From assembly GCF_020731285.1 (NCBI RefSeq), contig NZ_JAJFOW010000035.1:1-64000 (forward strand): DNA of 64,000 nucleotides. The letters are read 5' to 3'. A model generated the notes under the pieces. That model searched no databases, had not been told where the DNA came from, and worked only from the letters and a program-made list of their open reading frames with translations. Shown piece by piece: positions 26,332 through 36,294 of the stretch. Each line of letters starts with the position of its first letter. Position 1 is the stretch's first letter. The DNA comes from Cohnella baijiui. Lineage in GTDB: Bacteria; Bacillota; Bacilli; Paenibacillales; Paenibacillaceae. The position numbers were made by a program, and so were the translations under genes.

Positions 26332-27881
26332 TGGCCGACACCTCCTGATTGGTCATCCGTGCGTTGCCCTGCCGGGCTTCGCCGGCTTACCTGTTGCGCG
26401 AGCAGCCCCGCAATCTGCTGCAGCTTCGCTACTTGCGCCGCAGCTCCGCATTCGATCGCAGAGCGCGGCATGCCGTAGACGACGCACGTCTCCTCCGCTT
26501 CCGCGATCGTCGAGACGGCCCCTCCGTCGCGCAGCGCCTTCATGCCTTTGGCGCCGTCGCTCCCCATTCCCGTCATGAGAACGGCGTGGCGCCGGAGCTC
26601 GGGGAACGCAAGGAGCGATTCGAACAGGACGTCGACGGACGGGCGGTGGCCGCTGACCGGCGCTTCTTCGGAGAGCGCGATGCGGTAAGCGCCCGACGCG
26701 TCCTTTGCGAGCGACAGATGCCAGCCGCCGGGGGCGAGGTACGCCTCGCCTGCGCGGACGGGCTCGCCATCCCGCGCTTCGCGGACCGGGATCTTCGCGA
26801 ACGATGCTAGACGCTGCGCGAGCGAAAACGTGAATTTCGGCGGCATATGCTGCACGATCAACACCGGCGCCGGGAAGTCCGCCGGCAAATTCGCGATGAC
26901 CTCGTGCAGCGCGCGCGGGCCGCCGGTCGACGTGCCGATCGCGACCACGTCGGTGAACGCCGCGCTTCGGACCTGCGCCGCAGCAGCCTCGGTTCCGCCC
27001 GTGCGGGCGGCGGGTGCGGGCGACGACGGCCGCTCGGCGCGCGGGGGCTTAGCGGGACGCGCCGTCCGGGCGAGCCCGCTTTCGGCGGCCGGGACTGCCG
27101 GAGGAACGGGCGCGCCGGACGCCTTGCGCGAGGCGGGCCGCGGCGTGCCGGGCTCGTCCGGCCGCTTTCTCGCCGCCGGACCGGTCTGCGCCGTGCCGCC
27201 CGCTGCGGCGGCGCGAGGTGCTGCACCCGGCTTCGGCGAGGGCGGCGCCACGGTCCCGGCGGGCGGCTCGCCCGCCTTCGGTGCCGGACTTGCCGCTCCT
27301 TGCGGCTTCCGGTCCGGTGGCCTCGATTCGGTCGGCTTCGGTTTGGCCGGCCCCGGCACAGGCGGCGGCGCTGCGGTCGAAGGCGCCGACGGCGGCCGCT
27401 CATGGGTGGCAGGCTCCGCGGCGGCGACCGGCTCGTCCGGGTCCTCGAAAGGCGCCGGCAGCCGCATGGCGCCCGATTGCGCCATCTCGGCGGCGTCGTG
27501 CAGCTTTTCGAGAAGCTGCTCGCCCACCTGCCTGATGTCCAGCTTCACCGAGCCGTCCGGCTTGCGGATGAAATCGATCGCCCCGTACTGGAGCGCGCGG
27601 ATCGTATCCCTCGTGCCGCGGTCGGTGACGGCCGACATCATGATGACGGGCGTCGGACGCTCGGCCATGATCCGGCGAAGCGCCTCCAGGCCGTTCATCG
27701 CGGGCATCTCCAAATCCATCGTAATGAGATCGGGTCCGAGCTCCCTCGCCCGCTCCAGCGCTTCGGCGCCGTCTTTCGCGGTGCCGACGACGCGGAACGC
27801 GCCATCCGCCGCGATCAGGTCGCTCACCACTTTTCGCATGAACGGGGAATCGTCGACCACCAGCACTTTGAACGCGTTCAT
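26322..27881 (-). CDS. cheB: CheB methylesterase/deamidase with a very long linker
   Basis: 519 residues, about 160 longer than usual. Receiver domain 1-125 with Asp56 (LITMDLEMPAMNG); catalytic domain about 308-500 with Ser318 (AIGTSTGG), His345 (IVQHMPPKF) and Asp444 (MTGMGSDGAKG). Between them, residues about 139-307 are almost only Pro, Ala, Gly, Arg, Lys and Ser, hence an extended disordered tether. It removes methyl groups from receptors when phosphorylated by CheA. cheR is not in the window. Confidence 0.96.
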
Positions 27882-27915
27882 GCGGCTCCCCCTTTTCGAC
27901 GTCTAAGTTGTTGGT

Positions 27916-28779
27916 TCAGCTCCACAATTTGCGCATTCGCTGCAAGAAGCCTTTGAGGTTGCGTTCCGGCGCGCGCGGCTCGGCGCGTACGTACGCGGCT
28001 GCGATGCCGTCGATCCCTCGGGCCGCCGGACAATCGGGATAGGCGATCGACAGCGCCGTCTGCCGCTTGACCGCCCGAGAGACATGGCCGTCGTCCGGAA
28101 CGAAGCCGAGCAGCGGCAGCTCCAGCTGCAGGTAGGTCTGCGCGACCTGCCGAATGTTGTCGGCCGTCTGCCGTCCTTCCCGCTCGCCTTCGACGCGATT
28201 GACGACGAGGCGGAACGCGGCGTCCTGTCCCATCTGCCGCACCATCTTCATGAGCGCGTAGGCGTCCGTAATCGAGGTCGGCTCCGGCGTCGTGACGACG
28301 ATCGTCTCGTCTGCGGCGCCGATGAAGCGGAGCGTTTCCTTGGAGAGCCCCGCGCCCGTATCGAACAAAAGGAAGTCCACGTGCCCGTGAAGCTTGGCGA
28401 TTTCCCCGGTGAAGTAGTCGAGCTCCGCCTCGCTGAGCCGGATCAAATCCCGGAAGCCCGAGCCTCCGGCAATGAATTGCAGGCCGCCCGGCCCGGACTG
28501 GATGATCTCCCAAATCGACTTTTCCCGCTTTAGCAGGTGGAACAGGTTGTACTTCGCAGGCGTCCCCAGCAGGACGTCGATGTTCGCCATGCCGATGTCG
28601 GCATCGAACAGGAGCACGCGGTATCCGCGATTCTGCAGCGCAAGGGCGAAGTTCAGGCTGAAGTTCGACTTGCCGACGCCGCCCTTGCCGCTCGTCACCG
28701 TGACGATGCGGGTGGATCGGGCACCGCCGAGCTCGCGGGAATGGACGAGATGGCGGAGCGCTTCGGCTTGATCATGCAT
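27916..28779 (-). CDS. flhG: FlhG (YlxH), MinD-like ATPase
   Basis: 287 residues. A MinD/ParA-type ATPase that controls flagellar number and placement by acting on FlhF and the C-ring. The N-terminal activator-like stretch precedes the deviant Walker A VTSGKGGVGKSNFS. Switch regions LLFDADIGMANIDVLLG and FLLFDTGAGLSKE follow, with a C-terminal amphipathic membrane-targeting helix (LKGFLQRMRKLW). Its start overlaps flhF by 8 bases. Confidence 0.96.
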   Translation of the reverse strand: MHDQAEALRHLVHSRELGGARSTRIVTVTSGKGGVGKSNFSLNFALALQNRGYRVLLFDADIGMANIDVLLGTPAKYNLFHLLKREKSIWEIIQSGPGGLQFIAGGSGFRDLIRLSEAELDYFTGEIAKLHGHVDFLLFDTGAGLSKETLRFIGAADETIVVTTPEPTSITDAYALMKMVRQMGQDAAFRLVVNRVEGEREGRQTADNIRQVAQTYLQLELPLLGFVPDDGHVSRAVKRQTALSIAYPDCPAARGIDGIAAAYVRAEPRAPERNLKGFLQRMRKLWS

Positions 28780-30295
28780 CGGCGGCGTCCCCCAGCAGCT
28801 TCGCGATCAGTGCATCCGCATCGAACCTGCGAATGTCGTCGGGCACGGTCTGTCCGAACGTGACGTACGGGATTTGGAACCCGAATTCCATCACGAGGTT
28901 CAGCATCGCGCCGTACGAGTCCGTCTCGTCCATCTTCGTGAGCAGCAGCCGGTGGACGCCGTAGCGCGCGAAGTTCTCGGCCACCTGCCGCATGTCGCCG
29001 TATTTGTGCGTAAGGCTCAGGACGAGAAACGTCTCCGCCTTCTGCCCTGGCGCCAGCAGGCTGTTCACTTCGGAGACGAACAGCTCGTTGCGGTAGTTGC
29101 GGCCGGCCGTGTCCATGAACAGCAGATCGCGGTCCTCCAGCTTTTTGTAAGCGCGGGTCAGCTCAGAAGGCGAAAAAACGACCTCGAGGGGCACGTTCAG
29201 GATGTCTGCGTACGTCCGCAGCTGATCGACGGCCGCGATCCGGTACGTATCCGCGGTGATGAAGCCGACCGACCGCCGATGGACGAACGCCTGCTCGGCG
29301 CCCAGCTTGGCGATTGTCGTCGTCTTGCCGACGCCGGTCGGACCGACGAAGTTCACGATCTTCGTCTCCGCCGACAGCCCGTCGTCCGCGGCCGGCGCCA
29401 GCCATTCGCGGAGCAGCGCCGCCCCCAGCGCATAAGCCGTTTCGTCGTTCGACCCAGCCTCCGCCTCGTTCCGCTCCGCGAGCCGGGCGGTGACCGCCTC
29501 GGCGAACTGCTCGACGTAGACGGGCTCGACGCCCTGCACGGCCAGCCGGCGAGACAGCGCGAGGACCGCCTCGGGCATCGCGCGCTGGGACTGCTCCCGG
29601 TTCGCCCGCTGCATATACGCCTTCAGCTCGCGCAGCTCGGCGAGCAGCGCGGCCGTCTCGGTCGCAGCATCTCCGGCCGGCGGTGCCGCCGTCGCTTTCG
29701 TTGGCGCGGACGGCATCTTCGCCGCCGCGGCCTCCGTATGGGCCGCGCCGCGCAGGCTGTCCGACAGGACGGCCGCGAGCTGCGCCGCCATCGACGCCCC
29801 TTCCCCGGAGGCCCGCGCTTCGCCCGGCCCGGCCGCCGTCCTCGCGGACGGCCGCTGCGCGGGCTCAGGCGGTTCCGTCTGCCCCGGGCTGGCCTGCGGC
29901 CGGGCTAGCGGCGCGGCTTCCGCGCTGCCGCCGTACCGCTGGCGGATCGCGCCCGGCGGCAGTAGCGGCGCCTGCCGGGCCTCCTCCGCCGGCGGATCGT
30001 CCGCCAGCACGGAGGCCGCCGGAGGCTTCGTCGCCGGCAGCGGCGGCCGCTGCGCGCGCTCGGCCGCGGACGAAGGCGCCGCGGGCCGGCTCATGGGCGC
30101 GCGGTAGGACGGCTTGGCGGCTTCCTTCTCGTCGACCGCGGCGATCACCTCCACACGTTTCTTGCGGAACATGCCAAGAAATCCGCCCGTGCGGATTTCT
30201 TTGGTGTTGAGGATGACGGCGTCGGAGCCGAGCTCGCTGCGGATGAGCTGCACGGCTTCGGGCAAATCGCCTACCAAATATCGTTTGACCTTCAT
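28772..30295 (-). CDS. flhF: FlhF, SRP-type GTPase for flagellar placement
   Basis: 507 residues versus 366 in B. subtilis. The N-terminal basic B domain (KRYLVGDLPEAVQLIRSELG) is followed by an expanded Pro/Ala-rich linker at about 60-215, then the N and G domains. G1 is GPTGVGKTTTIAKLG near residue 318, followed by TADTYRIAAVDQLRTYADI, FMDTAGRNYRN and LTKMDETDSYG. It pairs with FlhG. Start overlaps the flhA stop by 4 bases. Confidence 0.96.
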   Translation of the reverse strand: MKVKRYLVGDLPEAVQLIRSELGSDAVILNTKEIRTGGFLGMFRKKRVEVIAAVDEKEAAKPSYRAPMSRPAAPSSAAERAQRPPLPATKPPAASVLADDPPAEEARQAPLLPPGAIRQRYGGSAEAAPLARPQASPGQTEPPEPAQRPSARTAAGPGEARASGEGASMAAQLAAVLSDSLRGAAHTEAAAAKMPSAPTKATAAPPAGDAATETAALLAELRELKAYMQRANREQSQRAMPEAVLALSRRLAVQGVEPVYVEQFAEAVTARLAERNEAEAGSNDETAYALGAALLREWLAPAADDGLSAETKIVNFVGPTGVGKTTTIAKLGAEQAFVHRRSVGFITADTYRIAAVDQLRTYADILNVPLEVVFSPSELTRAYKKLEDRDLLFMDTAGRNYRNELFVSEVNSLLAPGQKAETFLVLSLTHKYGDMRQVAENFARYGVHRLLLTKMDETDSYGAMLNLVMEFGFQIPYVTFGQTVPDDIRRFDADALIAKLLGDAADA

Positions 30296-32325
30296 GCGTT
30301 CACCACCCCGACGCTTTGCACTTCGATGTTAGGCTCCAGTTCGCTGTAGGACAGCACTGGAATATCTTGCAGACTGCGTTCGATCAATTGGCGCATGTAC
30401 ATCCGGATATTCGGCGACGTCAAGATGATCGGCTGCTGTCCGGACTGCAAGGTCTTGTTGATTTGCTCGCTCAGTTTGTTGTAGATCGATTGCGTGGAGG
30501 ACGGCTCCATCGCCAGATAGCTTCCCTGATCGGACTGCTGCACCGCCTCCGCGATTTTCTTCTCGACGCCGGGGCTGACCGTGATGACCTTGAGCGGCTC
30601 GCTCGGATTCGCGTACTGCTGCGTAATCTGGCGCGACAGCGCCTGCCGCACGTATTCGGTCAGGACGTCGGGGTCCTTCGTGTACTTGCCGTAATCCGCC
30701 AGCGTCTCGAAGATGGTGACGAGGTCGCGGATCGAGATTTTTTCCTTCAACAGCTTCGCAAGCACCTTCTGGATGTCGCCGATTGTGAGGATGTTCGGGA
30801 CGAGCTCGTCCACCAGCGTGGCGTAGCTCTCTTTGACGCTGTCGACCAGCGATTTCGTCTCCTGGCGGCCGATGAGTTCGTGCGCGTAGCGCTTGATCAC
30901 CTCGGTCAGATGCGTCGCGACGACCGACGGCGGGTCCACGACCGTGTAGCCGGCGAGCTCCGCCCGCTCCTTCGTCGCTTCGTCGATCCAGAGCGCCGGC
31001 AGCCCGAAGGCGGGCTCCTTCGTCGGGATGCCGGTAACCGACTCGTCCTCGAAGCCGGGGCTCATGGCCAGGTAATGATGCAGCAGCAGCTCGCCGCGCG
31101 CGACCGTGTTGCCCTTCATCTTGATGACGTACTCGTTCGGCTTGAGCTGAATGTTGTCGCGGATGCGGATGACCGGGACGATAAGTCCCATCTCGAGGGC
31201 GCACTGGCGCCGGATGAGAATGATCCGGTCGAGCAGGTCGCCGCCCTGCTGCGTATCGGCCAGCGGGATGAGCCCGTAGCCGAACTCGAATTCGATCGGA
31301 TCGACCTGCAGCAGGCTGATGACGCTCTCGGGGCTGCGGACCTCTTCGATCTGCTTCTCCTCGACGAGCAGCTCTTCCTCGTGCTGCCGCTTCGCCAGGT
31401 TGCGTTGGAGCCGGTAGCCCGCGATCGCGAGGATGGCGGCGTACGGCACCGTCGCCAGAAAGCCGATCGGCGTCGCGATGCCGAGCAGCATGACCGTGCC
31501 CGCCACGATGTACAGCAGCTTCGGATAGCGAAACAGCTGCGTGGACAAATCCTGTGCCATGTTGCCTTCCGAAGCGGCGCGGGTGACGATGATGCCAGTC
31601 GCGGTGCTGATGAGCAGCGCCGGGATCTGGCTGACGAGACCGTCCCCGATACTGAGGATGGCGTACGTGTTCAGCGACTCGTTCAGCGACATGCCGTGCA
31701 TGGCCATCCCGATGATGAAGCCGCCGATCAGATTGATGACGACGATGATGATGCTGGCGATCGCGTCCCCTTTGACGAACTTGCTCGCGCCGTCCATCGC
31801 GCCGTAGAAGTCGGATTCCTTCTCGATCTTCTCCCGGCGCTCGCGCGCTTGCGTCTCGTTGATGAGGCCGGCGTTCAGGTCGGCGTCGATGCTCATCTGC
31901 TTGCCGGGCATCGCGTCGAGGGTGAATCGTGCGGCGACTTCGGCGACGCGCTCGGAACCTTTGGTGATGACGATGAACTGCACAATGACGAGGATGAGAA
32001 AGACGATAACCCCGATCGCGATCTCCCCGCCGGCGACGAAGCTGCCGAACGTGGAGACGACGTTGCCTGCATCATGGTCCCGGAGGATGAGACGTGTCGT
32101 CGATACGTTTAGCGCCAGCCGGAACAGCGTCGTGATGAGGAGCAGCGTCGGGAAGATCGAAAAATGGATCGCGTCGCGCGTGTTCATGGAAATCAGAAGA
32201 ATCATGAGCGCGGCCGAGATGTTGATGATCAGCAGCAGATCCAGCAGATGCTTAGGGATAGGGACGACCATCATCAGGACGATGCCGATGATGCCGACAA
32301 GAATGCTTAAGTCCCGGATTTTCAT
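30292..32325 (-). CDS. flhA: Flagellar export-gate protein FlhA
   Basis: 677 residues. Major export-gate protein of the flagellar type III secretion system. Eight membrane helices fill about 1-320, with the conserved cytoplasmic FHIPEP-type region including FTLDAMPGKQMSIDADLNAG. The cytosolic ring-forming domain (about 340-677) binds chaperone-substrate complexes. Standard length; it lies 45 bases after flhB. Confidence 0.98.
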   Translation of the reverse strand: MKIRDLSILVGIIGIVLMMVVPIPKHLLDLLLIINISAALMILLISMNTRDAIHFSIFPTLLLITTLFRLALNVSTTRLILRDHDAGNVVSTFGSFVAGGEIAIGVIVFLILVIVQFIVITKGSERVAEVAARFTLDAMPGKQMSIDADLNAGLINETQARERREKIEKESDFYGAMDGASKFVKGDAIASIIIVVINLIGGFIIGMAMHGMSLNESLNTYAILSIGDGLVSQIPALLISTATGIIVTRAASEGNMAQDLSTQLFRYPKLLYIVAGTVMLLGIATPIGFLATVPYAAILAIAGYRLQRNLAKRQHEEELLVEEKQIEEVRSPESVISLLQVDPIEFEFGYGLIPLADTQQGGDLLDRIILIRRQCALEMGLIVPVIRIRDNIQLKPNEYVIKMKGNTVARGELLLHHYLAMSPGFEDESVTGIPTKEPAFGLPALWIDEATKERAELAGYTVVDPPSVVATHLTEVIKRYAHELIGRQETKSLVDSVKESYATLVDELVPNILTIGDIQKVLAKLLKEKISIRDLVTIFETLADYGKYTKDPDVLTEYVRQALSRQITQQYANPSEPLKVITVSPGVEKKIAEAVQQSDQGSYLAMEPSSTQSIYNKLSEQINKTLQSGQQPIILTSPNIRMYMRQLIERSLQDIPVLSYSELEPNIEVQSVGVVNA

Positions 32326-32370
32326 TGGCGTTCCCTCCCTCTCACGTTGATGCGCCTGACGCGCCCTCGC

Positions 32371-33471
32371 TTACACTTTCCTGCGGCCTTTGAGCCGATA
32401 TACATAGGCCAGCACTTCCGCGACCGCCTGGAACAGATCCGCGGGGACGACGTCCCCGATCTCCGTCCGTTCGAACAGCGCGCGGGCGAGCGGCTTGTTT
32501 TCCATCGTGACGACGTCGTTCGCCTTGGCGATCTCCCGAATCCGCAGCGCCAGGTAATCCTGGCCCTTGGCGATGACGCGCGGCGCGTCCATCCGGGTGC
32601 TGTCGTACTGCAGCGCCACGGCAAAGTGCGTCGGGTTGGTGATGATGACGTCGGCTTTGGGCACTTCCTGCATCATCCGCATGAGCGCCATGCGCCGCTG
32701 CCGTTCCTTGATCTTGCCTTTGATGAGCGGATCGCCCTCGGCGTTTTTGAATTCGTCCTTGATGTCCTGCTTGCTCATCCGCAAGCTTTTCTCGTATTCG
32801 TACTTCTGATAGTAGTAGTCTCCGATCGCCAGAACGAACAGCATCGAAGCCACGAGCAGCGCGAGCCGCGCGGTGAGGCTGGCCGCAAACGAAAAGACGT
32901 CTTCGACGGGCACGTGGGACAGCGCCATGATGCGGTCCCTCTCCGCCCAAATGACGAGATAAACGACGAGAGCGACGGCGGTCAGCTTGAGCGAGCTCTT
33001 CGCAAATTCGACGAGCGAACGCGTCCCGAACAAGTTTTTCACGCCGCTGATCGGGTTCAGCTTGTTGAAGTGCGGCTTCAGCGTCTCCGTCGTGAACAAC
33101 CATCCGATCTGCGCGTAGCTGGCAGCCAGCGCCACGACGAAGGTGGCCACGAGGATCGGCGCCAGGATCAACAGCATCTGCACCGCGTACTTGGCGAACA
33201 TCGCGAACGCGTTCGCTTTGGTGACTTCCATCGATAACCCGTTGCGGAACGTATCCGCGAACAAGCCGAACACCCGTTCATGGAAGAAGGAACCGAGCAT
33301 GAGCATGACCGACAGGACGGCCACCAGAATGAGCGAGCTCGCGATCTCCGGGCTTTTGGCAACCTGGCCTTTTTCGCGGGCTTCGCTGCGCTTTTTGGGC
33401 GTCGCCTTCTCCGTCTTCTCCCCCGCGAACAGCTGCAGGTCGAGCCGCAGCAAGCGGCGGTCGCGGTTCAT
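32371..33471 (-). CDS. flhB: Flagellar export switch protein FlhB
   Basis: 366 residues. Four membrane helices lie between about 30 and 215, then the autocleaving cytosolic domain. The cleavage motif NPTHFAVALQYD is intact, with the cut expected between Asn279 and Pro280. Together with FliK it switches export from hook to filament substrates. It ends FQAVAEVLAYVYRLKGRRKV. A FlhB-tail paralogue lies at 63120-63452. Confidence 0.97.
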   Translation of the reverse strand: MNRDRRLLRLDLQLFAGEKTEKATPKKRSEAREKGQVAKSPEIASSLILVAVLSVMLMLGSFFHERVFGLFADTFRNGLSMEVTKANAFAMFAKYAVQMLLILAPILVATFVVALAASYAQIGWLFTTETLKPHFNKLNPISGVKNLFGTRSLVEFAKSSLKLTAVALVVYLVIWAERDRIMALSHVPVEDVFSFAASLTARLALLVASMLFVLAIGDYYYQKYEYEKSLRMSKQDIKDEFKNAEGDPLIKGKIKERQRRMALMRMMQEVPKADVIITNPTHFAVALQYDSTRMDAPRVIAKGQDYLALRIREIAKANDVVTMENKPLARALFERTEIGDVVPADLFQAVAEVLAYVYRLKGRRKV

Positions 33472-33508
33472 TCGGGTATCCTCCTTCGCGAGCGGCTTCC
33501 CGGTCCGT

Positions 33509-34297
33509 TCACGGCTGGGTGGCCTTCATGATGACGAAAAGCTTCTCGAGCGCCCCGAACATACGGTCGAACACCATCTGAAACAGCGTGCCGAATCCCG
33601 GCATGAGCAGGATGAGCAACGCCAGGCCGACGAGAATTTTGACCGGAATGCCGATGACGAACACGTTGTACTGCGGCGCCGTACGAGCCAGCAGTCCGAG
33701 CCCGGCGTCGGTCAGAAACATCGCGACGACGAGCGGCGCGGCGATCTGCAGCGCCAGAAGAAACGTATCCGCGAACGTGCGGGCGAGAAAGTCCGTCATC
33801 CTGCCCTCGTAAACGGTATGGAACAGTTGCCCGTCGAGCGGCAGCCATTTGTAGCTGTCCATGATCGCGCCGATCAGGTAATGATGGCCGTTGATGGACA
33901 GAAAGACGAGCGTCAGCAGCATGAACTTCAAGTTGCCCATGATCGGCGCCGACGCGCCCGTGAGCGGGTCGACGATGTTCGCGATGCCGAATCCCATTTG
34001 AATATCGATGAAGGCGCCCGCCGTCTGCACGACGGTAAAAAACAGGTAAGCGGTATACCCGATCACGAGACCGGCGAGCACTTCCTTCAGAATCGCCAGG
34101 ATGTACGCTCCGTCCAGCGGCACGGGATTATCGAAACCGACCGTCAGAAAGACGACGATCGAAATAAAAAACGCGAGTCCGACTTTAAAGGTCTTCGGGA
34201 TCGTCCGCGTCGAAAAGACCGGGGCGACCATCAAAAACGAGGCGATTCGACAGAGCACGAGCATAAAGGCAGGGAACACCTGCATCACCGTGTTCAT
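33509..34297 (-). CDS. fliR: Flagellar export protein FliR
   Basis: 262 residues with about six hydrophobic segments. Part of the FliP5-Q4-R1 export gate. Typical patterns are PAFMLVLCRIASFLMVAPVF at the start and the central GFGIANIVDPLTGASAPIMG. It lies 7 bases after fliQ and 37 before flhB. Confidence 0.96.
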   Translation of the reverse strand: MNTVMQVFPAFMLVLCRIASFLMVAPVFSTRTIPKTFKVGLAFFISIVVFLTVGFDNPVPLDGAYILAILKEVLAGLVIGYTAYLFFTVVQTAGAFIDIQMGFGIANIVDPLTGASAPIMGNLKFMLLTLVFLSINGHHYLIGAIMDSYKWLPLDGQLFHTVYEGRMTDFLARTFADTFLLALQIAAPLVVAMFLTDAGLGLLARTAPQYNVFVIGIPVKILVGLALLILLMPGFGTLFQMVFDRMFGALEKLFVIMKATQP

Positions 34298-34304
34298 GCG
34301 CGCC

Positions 34305-34574
34305 TCAACCGATATAGTTGGCGAGATTGCCCAGCAGGTGGGTCGTAAAGTCCACCATCGTATTCAGGATCCACGGACCGAACACGAGCAGGGCGACGAA
34401 GACGGCGATGATCTTGGGGATAAACGCCAGCGTCTGCTCCTGAATCTGCGTCGTGGCCTGAAAGATGCTGACCAGCAATCCGACGATCAAGCCGATCCCG
34501 AGCATCGGGGCGCTGACTTTCAATACCGTATACAAGGCCTGCCCCGCCAACCCGATGATGAATTCGGCGCTCAT
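34305..34574 (-). CDS. fliQ: Flagellar export protein FliQ
   Basis: 89 residues with two membrane helices (LAGQALYTVLKVSAPMLGIG and PKIIAVFVALLVFGPWIL). The conserved segment SIFQATTQIQEQTLAFIPK lies between them. Export-gate subunit encoded between fliP and fliR as usual. Confidence 0.97.
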   Translation of the reverse strand: MSAEFIIGLAGQALYTVLKVSAPMLGIGLIVGLLVSIFQATTQIQEQTLAFIPKIIAVFVALLVFGPWILNTMVDFTTHLLGNLANYIG

Positions 34575-34607
34575 TCCATTCCCTCCCAGTGTCGTCCTCG
34601 CTTTTAA

Positions 34608-35360
34608 TCAGGTCTGAAAGCTTTCGAGCAGCGATTTGACGATGAGGTACCAGCCGTCGACAAGCACGAACAGCAAAATCTTGAACGGCAGCGAGATCAT
34701 GACGGGCGGCAGCATCATCATCCCCATCGCCATGAGCGTGCTGGCCACGACCATATCGATCACGAGGAAGGGAATGAAGATCATGAAGCCCATCTGGAAC
34801 GCCGTCTTCAGCTCGCTGATCGCATAAGCCGGGACGAGTACGGTAATCGGGATGTCCTGGTAGGAGTTCGGCTTCTCGGTCTTCGTGTACTTCATGAACA
34901 GGAGCAAATCCTTCTCCCGCGTGTGCTTGTACATGAAGGCTTTCATCGGCACCGCCGCTTTTTCCAGGGCCTCCGTCTGACTGATCTGGCCCTTCAGGTA
35001 AGGCTGCAGCGCCTGGTCGTTCACCTGCGTGAGCGTCGGCGACATGATGAACAGCGTCAGAAACAGCGCGAGTCCGATGAGCACTTGGTTCGGCGGCATC
35101 TGCTGCGTGCCGAGCGACGTCCGGACAAATCCGAGCACGATGACGATTCGGGTGAAGCTCGTCATCAGAACGAGAATGGCTGGCGCCAGGCTCAGCACCG
35201 TAATCAGCAGCAGCAGCGACAGCGAGGAAGCCCCGATCGGCTCTTTGCCGTCGCCCATCGTGATGCTGATCGCCGGACTGCCTTCGGCGAACGCCGTGCT
35301 GCCGGCGTAAAGCATCATCGCGATCATGGCCGACATACTTGCGGCTAACTTCTTCTTCAT
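34608..35360 (-). CDS. fliP: Flagellar export protein FliP
   Basis: 250 residues. An N-terminal signal-like segment (ASMSAMIAMMLYAGSTAFAE) precedes four membrane helices. Conserved FliP runs: MTSFTRIVIVLGFVRTSLGT, MPPNQVLIGLALFLTLFIMS and MGMMMLPPVMISLPFKILLF. Start ATG 35360 overlaps the fliO stop by 4 bases (ATGA). The longer open frame upstream is only the shadow of fliO. Confidence 0.97.
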   Translation of the reverse strand: MKKKLAASMSAMIAMMLYAGSTAFAEGSPAISITMGDGKEPIGASSLSLLLLITVLSLAPAILVLMTSFTRIVIVLGFVRTSLGTQQMPPNQVLIGLALFLTLFIMSPTLTQVNDQALQPYLKGQISQTEALEKAAVPMKAFMYKHTREKDLLLFMKYTKTEKPNSYQDIPITVLVPAYAISELKTAFQMGFMIFIPFLVIDMVVASTLMAMGMMMLPPVMISLPFKILLFVLVDGWYLIVKSLLESFQT

Positions 35361-35890
35361 GGTTCTTCCGTCCGATCTTCTGTTCGGCTGTCCGAGAGCA
35401 TCTGGCCGACCTTCTGCCGGCGTTCCGACAGCTGGCGCAGACGATTCTCCAGCGTTTGTTCGAAGCTGGGCGCCTGCGGGGACGCCGTCGGTTCCTCCGG
35501 CGCGGTGCCGGACCGCCTCCGGTCCGCCCACTGGCGCAGCCAGGGAGGCAGGCCGGGCTTCGCCTCCGCGTTCGCGACGTCTTGCGCCGCCAGGAGCGCC
35601 GCGACCTGTTCCGGATCGCTGATGCATTCGATCAGCGTGACGTCGTCTCCGACGCCGAGGACGTAGATGCGGCCGTTCCATTCGACGATCTGCATCGACT
35701 TGTTCGTCCCGAGCGGGAGGCCGCCGAGCGAGCGAAGCGAGCGGTTCATCCACCAGCCCCGGTTGCGCTTGCCGACGAACCGAAGCAGGAAAACGATGGC
35801 GACGACCATCAATGCGAGGACGAACAGTACCCACAGAAGATCCCAGGAGGACGTCCCGGCGTACTCGCTCGCCATTCTGGTTGCGGGCAT
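35357..35890 (-). CDS. fliO: Flagellar biosynthesis protein FliO (FliZ)
   Basis: 177 residues from ATG 35890, with GGGAG ten bases upstream. One membrane helix (about 18-40, LLWVLFVLALMVVAIVFLLR) precedes the compact FliO domain LRSLGGLPLGTNKSMQIVEW. The C-terminal third is charged and Pro/Glu/Arg-rich. FliO helps assemble the FliP-FliR gate; B. subtilis calls it FliZ. It sits between cheY and fliP. Confidence 0.9.
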   Translation of the reverse strand: MPATRMASEYAGTSSWDLLWVLFVLALMVVAIVFLLRFVGKRNRGWWMNRSLRSLGGLPLGTNKSMQIVEWNGRIYVLGVGDDVTLIECISDPEQVAALLAAQDVANAEAKPGLPPWLRQWADRRRSGTAPEEPTASPQAPSFEQTLENRLRQLSERRQKVGQMLSDSRTEDRTEEP

Positions 35891-35907
35891 TCGTCGAACG
35901 CTCCCGT

Positions 35908-36270
35908 CTAGCCGAGCGTCTTCTTGATGGCTTCGATGACGCGGTCCGCCTGGAACGGCTTCACGATGAAGTCCTTCGCGCCCGCCTGGATGGCGTCGAT
36001 GACCATCGCTTGCTGCCCCATCGCCGAGCACATGATGACTTTGGCGTTCGCGTCGAGCTTGCGGATTTCCTTGAGCGCGGCGATGCCGTCCATTTCGGGC
36101 ATCGTGATGTCCATCGTGATGAGATCCGGCGTCAGCTCTTTATATTTCTCGATCGCTTGAGCGCCGTCTTGCGCCTCGCCGACCACCTCATAGCCGTTTT
36201 TCGTCAAAATGTCACGGATCATCATGCGCATGAATGCAGCGTCGTCTACGATCAAAATGCGGTTTGCCAT
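35908..36270 (-). CDS. cheY: Chemotaxis response regulator CheY
   Basis: 120 residues, a single receiver domain. Phosphorylated by CheA, it binds the FliM/FliY switch. Acidic pocket ILIVDDAAFMR, phospho-acceptor Asp54 (LITMDITMPEMDG), Thr/Ser switch position in VIMCSAMGQ and Lys in DFIVKPFQ are all present. It lies between fliY and fliO as in B. subtilis. Confidence 0.97.
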   Translation of the reverse strand: MANRILIVDDAAFMRMMIRDILTKNGYEVVGEAQDGAQAIEKYKELTPDLITMDITMPEMDGIAALKEIRKLDANAKVIMCSAMGQQAMVIDAIQAGAKDFIVKPFQADRVIEAIKKTLG

Positions 36271-36294
36271 ATCGGGTTCCTCCCAGTGAGTACG

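Noticed and set aside
35357..36031. Frameshifted or fused fliO-fliP
   Set aside because: Long open frames extend upstream of both starts, but each gene has a proper start. fliO and fliP simply overlap by ATGA.
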